The translations under genes were made by a program, and so were the position numbers. DNA of 64,000 bases from Nostoc sp. 'Lobaria pulmonaria (5183) cyanobiont' (GTDB taxonomy: Bacteria; Cyanobacteriota; Cyanobacteriia; Cyanobacteriales; Nostocaceae): NCBI RefSeq assembly GCF_002949795.1, contig NZ_CP026692.1, positions 1,361,501-1,425,500 of the forward strand, given 5' to 3'. The notes under the pieces were generated by a model. It saw nothing but the letters and a program-made list of their open reading frames with translations, did not search any database and was not told the origin of the DNA. The first letter of the stretch is position 1. Every line of letters starts with the position of its first letter. Shown here in pieces: positions 26,030-34,321 of the stretch.

Positions 26030-26368
26030 TTACTCTGTATCCTGTGGCTGTTCGTCTAATGACTTTAATGCATCTAGACTGCAACGCAAACGCGGCTTGT
26101 CAGGGTCAGTCAAATCTAGCTTGTCCCAAGGTATTGTATAACCACCGTAAATTTTACGCGCCCCCAGTAGATGCAAAATTTTTAACCCAATTGTCCAAGC
26201 AGATAGCCGTTCTAACACGGCAGCATAACCGATAAGATATTCTTTAACAATCCATTCTTCGCCTTGTTGTTCGGCGCGTACTTCCTGAATGCGTCCGACG
26301 GCTTTACCAGTTGAGTCTAGTACTGGTTTACTCAGCAGTAATTCTAGATGAATTTCACGAGTTGTCAT
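26030..26368 (-). CDS. PRC-barrel-like small protein (distal gene of the Nramp operon)
   Basis: The start is the ATG at 26368 (MTTREIHLELLLSKPVLDS): an AGGAGGGGG ribosome site lies just upstream and the ATG overlaps the previous stop in a TAATG junction. A longer in-frame start would lie within the upstream gene. The 112-aa product reads LLLSKPVLDSTGKAVGRIQE, a PRC-barrel-like beta pattern (VxDxxGxxVGxI), and ends with KIYGGYTIPWDKLDLTDPDK, where the IPWxxL turn recurs in its neighbour. PRC barrels mediate protein or RNA contacts. With the Nramp gene it may regulate or assemble the transporter; this is inferred from operon structure only. Confidence 0.7.
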   Translation of the reverse strand: MTTREIHLELLLSKPVLDSTGKAVGRIQEVRAEQQGEEWIVKEYLIGYAAVLERLSAWTIGLKILHLLGARKIYGGYTIPWDKLDLTDPDKPRLRCSLDALKSLDEQPQDTE

Positions 26369-26727
26369 TATCCCCCTCCTGGAATTCGGGCGATGATGCG
26401 ATCGCGCAGCCATTTTTCATAGCCTAAAGCTGGTGTTGCTTCAGCTTCAACATCGACTTCCACATCAATACCAATATCCCGCACTTTTGACCACGGAATC
26501 CGAAAGGGTTGACTTTGTTTAGCACCCCATTTACTTGCAATTGCTGCTACAAAACCTGCCAAGCGGGGATTTAGCCGTTTGCTAAGGGTTGTTACTCCTA
26601 CTTCAATATAAGCAAGTCGTGGTGGTTGGCCGTCTTGCAATTCCATCACAATGCCATCGACTTTACCCATTTTGCGTTGATTGCGGTCAACTAATTGATT
26701 ATCAAGAACATCTCTGATAACATCCAT
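26368..26727 (-). CDS. PRC-barrel-like protein, Nramp operon
   Basis: A 119-aa protein. The N-terminus DVIRDVLDNQLVDRNQRKMG and then KVDGIVMELQDGQPPRLAYI fits a PRC-barrel strand pattern; FRIPWSKVRDIGIDVEVDVE closes the barrel. The C-terminal helix KWLRDRIIARIPGGG is amphipathic and basic. It begins 3 bp after the Nramp stop, whose final codons (GGAGGG) double as its ribosome site, and it overlaps the next PRC gene by one base. Tight coupling of two PRC-like proteins to a metal-ion-type transporter suggests a dedicated complex; the function is unproven. Confidence 0.7.
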   Translation of the reverse strand: MDVIRDVLDNQLVDRNQRKMGKVDGIVMELQDGQPPRLAYIEVGVTTLSKRLNPRLAGFVAAIASKWGAKQSQPFRIPWSKVRDIGIDVEVDVEAEATPALGYEKWLRDRIIARIPGGG

Positions 26728-26730
26728 TTC

Positions 26731-27945
26731 CTACCCTCCAATAATTTCCAATGGGATAGCAACGATCGCTAGCACAAATGTCAACGCAATTGTAAAAATA
26801 ACAACGCTGTTACTAATCCAGCCGTTACGATATTTGCCAACATATAATTCATCGTTCATCAAAACCAAAAAAGGTATAATTACAGGCGGCAAAATTACTG
26901 CTGTAATTGCCATTGAAAACAAAGTCAATTGCAATGGATCGATACCAAATACCATCAGTAATGAGGCGAGAAAGACAAACACTGTGTAGACTAAACTAAA
27001 GCGTGCAGCATCTTTTGGTTTAAGGTTTTCGCCCCAATTCCAACCAAAAGCTTGAGCCACAATATACGCTGTATCAAGGCTTACCTCCAGTGCTGCACCA
27101 AAGCAAGCAATCCCTAAAGATGCTGCAAATAGCACAAAGCCCCAGTAACCAAAGGTTTCTGTCAGCATCAGTGCCGCCTGTTCATAGCTATCAACCTGGA
27201 TACCTTTGGGACCGAGTACCAGTGCTGCCACAATCAACACTCCCAGCGATACAATGCTGCCAAAGCCCATCCCCAAACCAGCAACGGCGCGATTCACACC
27301 GATATACCCTTCATCCCACTTATCTTCTACTGCACCAGATGAGTAGAAATAAAATAAGTACGGGCTAATCAATGCCCCTAATATGCCAACGGCCAGGTAT
27401 AAGTAATGTGCGGTGTCTTGTTGTGGCAGAGTTGGCAACAAAGCAGAGCCAAGTTGTGTTAATGATGGATGCAGCTTAAAAGTAGCGACGACAAATGCTA
27501 GGGTAATTAATCCCAATAAAGAAATACCGTTTTCAATTAATCCAAATGTCCCTTTCCAAAGTAGTAACCAAATTGCAAAGGCCACGGGTAAAGCAAACCA
27601 CTGGAAACTAATGCCTGTTACTAATTGCAGGGCAATACAAACACCGCCAATTTCGGCTGCTAAAACCAGAAAATCAACGACAATTTCTGCAACTAGTGGA
27701 ATGATATAAAAGTTGAACCCAAATCGTTCTCGCACCGCCGCAGCTAATGTATGTTTGCTAACGGCTGCTAAACGTCCAGACATTTCCACCAGAAAGATTA
27801 CACAAATTGTCCCTAAGACAAACGCCCAGATTAGTTGGAAGTTATAGGTAGATCCAGCTTCCGCAGCAGTAGCGATCGCACCTACATCTAAAAAGCCACC
27901 GATACTGGTAACAATACCAAGGGCGATTTCCAAAATTTTATTCAT
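26731..27945 (-). CDS. Divergent Nramp-family divalent cation transporter
   Basis: A 404-aa integral membrane protein with about 11 helices. The family relationship is seen in TM1 (GGFLDVGAIATAAEAGS), in which canonical Nramps have DPGNIATA, and in TM6 (LGALISPYLFYFYSSGAVED), in which they have MPHN. The TM1 Asp is kept, but the Pro and Asn of DPGN are Val and Ala, and the TM6 Met is replaced by Ser. These positions line the metal site in Nramps, so selectivity probably differs from Mn/Fe import. It overlaps the upstream lipoprotein gene by 8 bp and is followed by two PRC-barrel genes, forming a four-gene operon. Confidence 0.8.
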   Translation of the reverse strand: MNKILEIALGIVTSIGGFLDVGAIATAAEAGSTYNFQLIWAFVLGTICVIFLVEMSGRLAAVSKHTLAAAVRERFGFNFYIIPLVAEIVVDFLVLAAEIGGVCIALQLVTGISFQWFALPVAFAIWLLLWKGTFGLIENGISLLGLITLAFVVATFKLHPSLTQLGSALLPTLPQQDTAHYLYLAVGILGALISPYLFYFYSSGAVEDKWDEGYIGVNRAVAGLGMGFGSIVSLGVLIVAALVLGPKGIQVDSYEQAALMLTETFGYWGFVLFAASLGIACFGAALEVSLDTAYIVAQAFGWNWGENLKPKDAARFSLVYTVFVFLASLLMVFGIDPLQLTLFSMAITAVILPPVIIPFLVLMNDELYVGKYRNGWISNSVVIFTIALTFVLAIVAIPLEIIGG

Positions 27946-28414
27946 TGGTTTGCCCTGCTACTTTTCTTAGCTTATTTAGCGAGTGCTTTTCTACTGCTAA
28001 TTCTCCAAGTTTTTGTTGTACCTCTGAATGATTTTTTTTTGCCACAGCCCTCGACATTTCCTCTGTTTTATTTGCTAACTGTAAAACCTCAGCTAATAGC
28101 AGTGATCTGTCATGTTCACTTACATCTTTAGATAATTTTATTTTGTCTATTTTACTTTTTTCTTTTTGCAGTTCTTCTGTGGCTCTTTCCAATGTTTTTT
28201 CAGCATATTTATTGGGTACAGTACCGCGTATCCAAGCATCACCAACCATATTTGCTGTTGCTACCCAAGAAGATATACTTTGTATTTCTTTATCCATATC
28301 TTCTGCGGAATTTTTACCACTGCAAGAGGCTAACAATGTCAGTATTAATAAACAATTAATTATAGATCCTAATTTACTAGGCTCTGGCATTTTTACACTC
28401 TCCATAGCCAACAT
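27938..28414 (-). CDS. Predicted lipoprotein, first gene of the Nramp operon
   Basis: A 158-aa protein with a lipoprotein signal: hydrophobic LGSIINCLLILTLLASC followed by SGK, the Cys (~31) being the lipidation site. The mature part is helical and charged (EKTLERATEELQKEKSKIDK and SLLLAEVLQLANKTEEMSRA), probably coiled coil. The first residues before KLGSIINC may be extra; alternative Met codons occur at residues 4 and 9. Its 3' end overlaps the Nramp start by 8 bp, so translation is probably coupled. The combination of surface lipoprotein, permease and PRC proteins suggests a cell-envelope cation-handling system; that is inference. Confidence 0.7.
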   Translation of the reverse strand: MLAMESVKMPEPSKLGSIINCLLILTLLASCSGKNSAEDMDKEIQSISSWVATANMVGDAWIRGTVPNKYAEKTLERATEELQKEKSKIDKIKLSKDVSEHDRSLLLAEVLQLANKTEEMSRAVAKKNHSEVQQKLGELAVEKHSLNKLRKVAGQTNE

Positions 28415-29035
28415 AAATATATTTTTCTCATTATCTTGGTAACGGTGTATATCTCTCTAACGGAATATTTTATAAGATATCACTTCAAACTTAATATTTA
28501 TTTTCAAAATGCATTGTATTAAGGAAATTAACTATAAAAAGAACCCTAACTTCTTCAATAAGTCGGGGAGCAGAGCGTATTGGTGTTTATAAATTAAATA
28601 GAATTGGTATAGACGTAATTAAATGTAAGATAAAATTTTTGTTGGTAGTAAGTAATTTATCCATATACATAAGGTTCTTAAGAGCTAAAGCTGCTTACTA
28701 CGACCCTTTGATTTAATTAAGCCCTTTTATTTATTACTGTGTAAAATTTTATGAGTAATTTAATCTACTTTATCTACAAAGTTTTTGTCTGCGAAAATAA
28801 GAAATTCGGTTTTAGTTGTAAAACATTACTTTAAATACTTTTATCAAATACCTAAAAGTATCTAATTGCACATATTAGCTCTAATAAATAATTTTATCAA
28901 ATAGAAAACTGGAAGTGTGTAACTTATGACTATCAACGGTTCTCATAAGAATATTCTATTAAATAGAGAAAAAATTTGAGATTTGGTAAATTAATTAGTG
29001 AGATGTATGTTATGGTTTTTATAGGAATCAAATAA

Positions 29036-29155
29036 GTGAAAACACAAAAAGACTTCAAGACAAGTTTGAGGCAAGCTCAAGAAAGTTTTTTTGCTCTGGT
29101 AAGTCCCCTTCAATTAGCTACATCTTTTTTTAACGAAAATCTAAAACTAGATTGA
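29036..29155 (+). CDS. Possible 39-aa small protein upstream of nifH
   Basis: A GTG-started frame of 40 codons (MKTQKDFKTSLRQAQESFFA, then LVSPLQLATSFFNENLKLD) ends at TGA 29153-29155. Its composition is protein-like (amphipathic, with a low share of rare residues) compared with the surrounding A+T-rich DNA. An ATAGGAATCAAATAA leader precedes it. No family is recognised. It could equally be a relic of a longer gene. Confidence 0.3.
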   Translation: MKTQKDFKTSLRQAQESFFALVSPLQLATSFFNENLKLD

Positions 29156-29605
29156 GTAGGATAGTAGCCTTTGTAACAACTTGAAGTCAATCAAAATTTA
29201 TCTGGGTATGAGCCAATAAGAGTTGGCTAACCTAGCTAGAGCATTACTCACCAAAGGCAATTACTCTTGGAGTCTGGGAAGAAAGACTCTTAGTACAGCC
29301 TGACAATTCAATAGAAATACAGAATATTTACTAACTTCGTCTTGCGGGAGTAAACATTTTCAACCGCAAACTAAGTTGAAGCAGTTGCTGACTTTTGGAA
29401 CGAAAACTTCAAGCAGAATGGTGTAGTTCCATAATTTCTAGGAATTTAACCATACTGTCAAAAGTCATTAAGATATTATTTAAGCCAGAGTATCAGATGT
29501 TGCCTGTGCAAGTATTATATTACTGCACTGGTAGCTACCACTTTTAGCCTAGAATTTATCCTGCTGCATCAATCACGAAACGAGAAGCGCTATAGATTTT
29601 CCTGG

Positions 29606-29746
29606 TTACTTGATATCAGCAAAATCAGAAAAGTGGTAGCGACCATTTAAGAGTGGATTGCAATTTGGTTGGTTGTGTGGTTCAGGGAACAAATCTGCGT
29701 TCATTTGAATTCCTGCTGCAACCACTCTTGAGGCTTGAGCAACCAT
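29606..29746 (-). CDS. Possible 46-aa small protein or C-terminal gene remnant
   Basis: On the minus strand, MVAQASRVVAAGIQMNADLF followed by PEPHNQPNCNPLLNGRYHFS ends at a TAA (29606-29608). The frame is open a little further upstream, to about 29793, without a better start. The sequence is convincingly protein-like, with a Pro/Asn-rich middle and FSDFADIK at the end. No ribosome site is visible, so it may be the tail of a deleted gene. It is divergent from nifH. Confidence 0.35.
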   Translation of the reverse strand: MVAQASRVVAAGIQMNADLFPEPHNQPNCNPLLNGRYHFSDFADIK

Positions 29747-29971
29747 TTGGGATTCGTTACAACAACTGATAATGCTGAAGTCATAGTTTCAAAGGCTTCG
29801 TTATTAGGAGATTAGATTTCTCTATCTCTTAAGCCATCGCTTCGTGGGTAAATATGTTCTTATTTTAACTGTTTTTGCCAGGGTGCGATCGCCAATAGGC
29901 TCTACTTCCCTACGACGCCAAGGGTGAATATTTCACATCAAGCTTACGAACCATCAACTAAATTATTTTAG

Positions 29972-30874
<903 letters not shown>

Positions 30875-30901
30875 AGTATTACTAAGTAAATAATGGTTTA
30901 G

Positions 30902-30924
30902 GGTGGGCAACAGCCCACCTTTTT
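30902..30924 (+). terminator. Intrinsic terminator of nifH
   Basis: GGTGGGC (30902-30908), loop AACA and GCCCACC (30913-30919) are followed by TTTTTCCC. It lies 28 bp after the nifH stop, so the gene is monocistronic. Confidence 0.9.
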
Positions 30925-31160
30925 CCCAATTTTTGCATTTCTTTGTTTGAATCCTTAATAGAAATATATAGCGATCGCTCGTACCCTGCAATAAGCCGCC
31001 ACGCATCTATGTATGTATAAGAGATGTTTCGATATTTCAAAAGCGGTGATTACAAAGAAGATACAAATGCTTCTGGCAATCGCTTGATATCTCTAATCTT
31101 AATCATTTTCAACCAGAATATGGCACAGGGTTTGTTAACACCAATGACAGCTAGATATCC

Positions 31161-31457
31161 CTACTCCCAAGTGGAAACATCTCGCAAAAAGTTAGGAATT
31201 TCTCCTTGAGATAACGGAAATTCTAGCAAAGTTTCTCTAATACCCAAATATCCAGATTCAGCAAACGACAAAAGCATTCGCGAAAGCGCTAGCCAAACCT
31301 CCGGTTCGTATTCCCAATCACGATAACGTGAAGCTTGACCAGCAATTGAACGTAGCGCCCAAAAATAAGAATTTCTCACCACCGAACCACCCTTCTTAAA
31401 CTCTGGCAAATCTTCGTGGTGGATAAAAAGTATTTTATTTTCAATTCTGGCTCTCAT
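31161..31457 (-). CDS. Conserved-looking hypothetical 98-aa protein
   Basis: The sequence (YFWALRSIAGQASRYRDWEY, then EPEVWLALSRMLLSFAESGY and LGIRETLLEFPL) looks genuinely coding: regular amphipathic helices and many Trp/Tyr residues. I do not recognise a named family. The N-terminus MRARIENKILFIHHEDLPEF has no signal peptide. A plus-strand 61-codon frame overlaps its end but has no protein character. Just upstream (31465-31560) is a Nostoc-type repeat with TTAAGTAGGGTG. Function unknown; soluble protein predicted. Confidence 0.55.
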   Translation of the reverse strand: MRARIENKILFIHHEDLPEFKKGGSVVRNSYFWALRSIAGQASRYRDWEYEPEVWLALSRMLLSFAESGYLGIRETLLEFPLSQGEIPNFLRDVSTWE

Positions 31458-31486
31458 AGCAATTTTAGATTTAAGATTTTAGATTA

Positions 31487-31522
31487 AAAGTAAATTTTAA
31501 GTAGGGTGATTATGGCTTTAGC
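31487..31522. repeat. Dispersed repeat, AAAAGTAAATTTTAAGTAGG type
   Basis: The stretch reads AAGTAAATTTTAAGTAGGGT and continues GATTATGGCTTTAGCTTAA. Nearly the same sequence occurs at 57451-57490 (AAGTAAATTTTAAGTAGGGT, then GTGTTATGGCTTTAGCCTAA). At 57 kb the repeat directly abuts a MITE. No coding content. Confidence 0.6.
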
Positions 31523-31679
31523 TTAACGCACTATGTTGTACGGCGGTGCGTCGTATTTACCAAAAAAATGCTGTGAAACCTAACATTCTATCCTTATAAG
31601 AAAGTGAGGTTTTCCAAATTATGTGACAAGAGATAAGAATGTAGAGCCTTTGCAATGATAAAATCTCTACATTGAATAC

Positions 31680-33788
31680 TTAAAAATTGGCGCTTAAACC
31701 CACACGAAAAGTAAATCCAGGGCTATATATGCGATTAACTCGCTCATATTGCTCACCAAGTAGATTTTCTAAGTAAACTGTCAGCCCTAAATTGCTAGTT
31801 AGAGGTATGCGCCCGCTCAAATCTAAATTCACAAAAGACGGTGCAAAATCTGTGGGCTTGTCAGTAGGGTTAGCAAAGATGGATCTGCGAGCGCCACTAT
31901 TGTAGGTAACATACAAGTTAGCTTGCCAACCTGAATTTTGATAACCCACACCAGTTTGAAGTACAGAATAGGGAATCAAACCTAATTGTAAACCTTTCTC
32001 TGTCCCTGTTTTTATTTGGGAATCTGTATAAGTATAGTTGAGGAAAGTTGACCAGCCAGCCGCAATTTTTAATTGCAATGCAGCCTCCAAACCATTGGTA
32101 TCTACTAATCCAATGTTTGCCCATTTTCCGGCGATGACTCCCAAGCGATCGCCTATACTACTACCAAAGTAAGTAAACTGTCCAATCAGATTTTCTGAAA
32201 AATTAACATCGACTCCCGCAGTCCAAGTTGAGCCAATTTCTGGGCTTAAATCAGGATTAGGTTCCCAACCATGAACTGTATCATAAACATACAACTGATC
32301 TAACCCAGGATTGCGTTGTCCCCCTGCCCAACTTCCACGTACTGCTACTATTGGTGTGACGGCATAACGTAAACCAACACTAGGGTTGAGATAATTTCCA
32401 AATTGGCTGTCAAAGCTTTGCCTTAGTCCTAAATCTATCAGAAAATTATCGCTAATATTCCAAGTATTAACAGCGAATAAAGCTGTATTGAACAAACTCC
32501 TATTTTCAGTTTCGTTATTGGCAATAGTACTAGGATTTGTACTCAAAACATCACCAGTTAAATCGGTATTTTTCAAATCTAATCCCCAGCGCAATTTATT
32601 ATTGGCTGTAATTTTCCACTCATGATCTACCCTAGCTGTAAGTTGTTGTGTATCTAAAGCTCCTGTACGGTAAAAGGCTCCTGTAGGACCGTAAGTGCTG
32701 AAATAATCTTGGTTATAACCAATTGAGGTTGTAATGTTGGAGCTTTCCCCATTACCTAGCCGAGTTTTCCAAGATAAGCCAATATTTAAACCATCGTGGT
32801 CTAATCTATCTCTTTGTAGAGGAAACCCAAAATAAATTAAGCCGCGACGACTACTGAGTGCAGTAACATCTAAACTCAATGAATTTTTCTGATCTAAATC
32901 TAGTCCAATACTACCAAAGTAAGTACTTGTCGCTGTATCTGCATTTGATAAAAATCCTTTTTCATCACGATTTGCTGCACCTACAGGAACGGGGTAACGG
33001 TTATCTGTAAAGAATCTTTCAAAACTAAAGTTGTACTTTACCTTATCAGATGAACCACCATAGCTCACTTGTTGATTATTTAAATTCAAGGAGCCAAATT
33101 CTGCACTTCCACTTAATTTAGGTTTGCCATAACCTTCTTTGGTGATGATATTGACAACCCCCCCAAAGGCTGATGAACCATATAAAGCGGAGGCTGTACC
33201 GCTATATAATTCTACTCGTTCAATCTCCTCTACAGGAATACTATTTAAATCAGTTCCACCATGATAAGTGTTGACATTATTATTAATTGGTCTGCCATTA
33301 ATTAGAAATACAGACTGATTAATTGAGGCTCCCCGATAGTATGTACCTGTGTGAGTATCTGCACCATGACCTACATCATTGATTGCAAAACCAGGCATTC
33401 TTTTCAAAATATCGGCTAAACTGGTAGCGCCCTGTTTTTCAATTTCTTCTCGATCGATGACGTAAGTTGGAGTAGATTGGGGTAGATTATCTGGTTCTGC
33501 GATCGCTTCTATAGAAATGTCTGCATCATCGCTTGGAGTTTGCTCTGTTTCTGGCTGAGTTTCTTCTGGATTAACTTCACTCGGTACAGATTGTTGAGTT
33601 AATAATTCGGCGTTAGTGGTGGGTAGCTCAATTTCACTCAAACTCGGAATATCTGAAATGACTTCGGTTGATTTATTAGTATTTCTCTGCTCAATTTCAC
33701 TTTCAACAGCATAACTAGGAGACGCTATCAGTAAACTCGGTAAAGCAACTGTTAGCAACAAAAAATTCTTTTTCACGTTCTCTTTCAC
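31680..33788 (-). CDS. TonB-dependent outer-membrane receptor
   Basis: A 702-aa protein. The signal peptide FLLLTVALPSLLIASPSYAV is followed by ~75 acidic, low-complexity residues (SEVNPEETQPETEQTPSDD). The plug domain (~95-225) has TPTYVIDREEIEKQGATSLA, ILKRMPGFAI and the typical end SALYGSSAFGGVVNIITKEG. The beta barrel runs from ~235 and ends with the terminal Phe motif TFRVGLSANF needed for BAM insertion. No AMIN domain, often seen in cyanobacterial receptors, is present. The sequence is of the BtuB/FhuA type but the ligand (siderophore, cobalamin or other) is not readable. No TonB, ABC importer or siderophore genes are adjacent. Confidence 0.92.
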   Translation of the reverse strand: MKENVKKNFLLLTVALPSLLIASPSYAVESEIEQRNTNKSTEVISDIPSLSEIELPTTNAELLTQQSVPSEVNPEETQPETEQTPSDDADISIEAIAEPDNLPQSTPTYVIDREEIEKQGATSLADILKRMPGFAINDVGHGADTHTGTYYRGASINQSVFLINGRPINNNVNTYHGGTDLNSIPVEEIERVELYSGTASALYGSSAFGGVVNIITKEGYGKPKLSGSAEFGSLNLNNQQVSYGGSSDKVKYNFSFERFFTDNRYPVPVGAANRDEKGFLSNADTATSTYFGSIGLDLDQKNSLSLDVTALSSRRGLIYFGFPLQRDRLDHDGLNIGLSWKTRLGNGESSNITTSIGYNQDYFSTYGPTGAFYRTGALDTQQLTARVDHEWKITANNKLRWGLDLKNTDLTGDVLSTNPSTIANNETENRSLFNTALFAVNTWNISDNFLIDLGLRQSFDSQFGNYLNPSVGLRYAVTPIVAVRGSWAGGQRNPGLDQLYVYDTVHGWEPNPDLSPEIGSTWTAGVDVNFSENLIGQFTYFGSSIGDRLGVIAGKWANIGLVDTNGLEAALQLKIAAGWSTFLNYTYTDSQIKTGTEKGLQLGLIPYSVLQTGVGYQNSGWQANLYVTYNSGARRSIFANPTDKPTDFAPSFVNLDLSGRIPLTSNLGLTVYLENLLGEQYERVNRIYSPGFTFRVGLSANF

Positions 33789-34321
33789 ACCAAGTAAAAA
33801 CAGTCACCACGTAGCATTGTTGCTGTAATAGTAAAATCGTGTCAAAAGACAGGCTGTCATATTTCCCCAGTTCAGACGAGATTGTTGGTCAATTCACTAT
33901 GTGTTAGACTCTAGAGCAAATACATTTGAAGAAGCCAGAAGGGGATTCGACCCCGAATGATTTGGAGGCATGTAAAGAGCCTTACCTCGCGGGAAAACGA
34001 CGCAACAGTCAGGGTTTTGAAGCATTGCTTTTTAGAGTTGGCGCAGCCTGCTGTAGGCATCACTTTACCGAAGCAGATCGCGCTGCGTGTCGCAGATAGG
34101 GCAGTTTCCCTTCAGCCTGTTGCCCTCTACATTATTAATTTTTCAAACTTCAGGAATAGAGATTTGTATTACTAATGATAGAGCAAATAATATTATTTAG
34201 AAGTTAGATTGTAATGTTAGTGATTTTAACGAATAATTAGTAATTTTAGATTTTAACTAATTATTCAAAAAAGTCGAAGCCAATAATATTTGCCGAAAAA
34301 CTAATTATTCAAGATTTACTT
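33789..34321. other. 533-bp intergenic region between divergent TonB receptor and glgX
   Basis: Contains several hairpin-forming segments: AGGGCA...TGCCCT at 34097-34125, CTGCG/CGCAG around 34083-34096 (Nostoc repeat-like), and GGGG ATTCGA CCCC near 33941. They resemble parts of structured RNA, but I could not fit a tRNA, cobalamin riboswitch or Fur box with confidence. A 72-codon plus-strand frame here is not protein-like. The promoter of the receptor should lie near 33800-33900. Confidence 0.4.

Noticed and set aside
33930..33970. tRNA T-arm-like GGGG ATTCGA CCCC
   Set aside because: The loop is six bases and no acceptor, D or anticodon arms could be fitted on either strand.
33960..34140. 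Cobalamin riboswitch upstream of the TonB receptor
   Set aside because: An AAGGGAAACTGCC segment resembles one box, but the other conserved boxes and the B12 box are absent.
33957..34175. 72-codon plus-strand frame before glgX
   Set aside because: Crosses hairpin/repeat DNA and lacks protein-like features.
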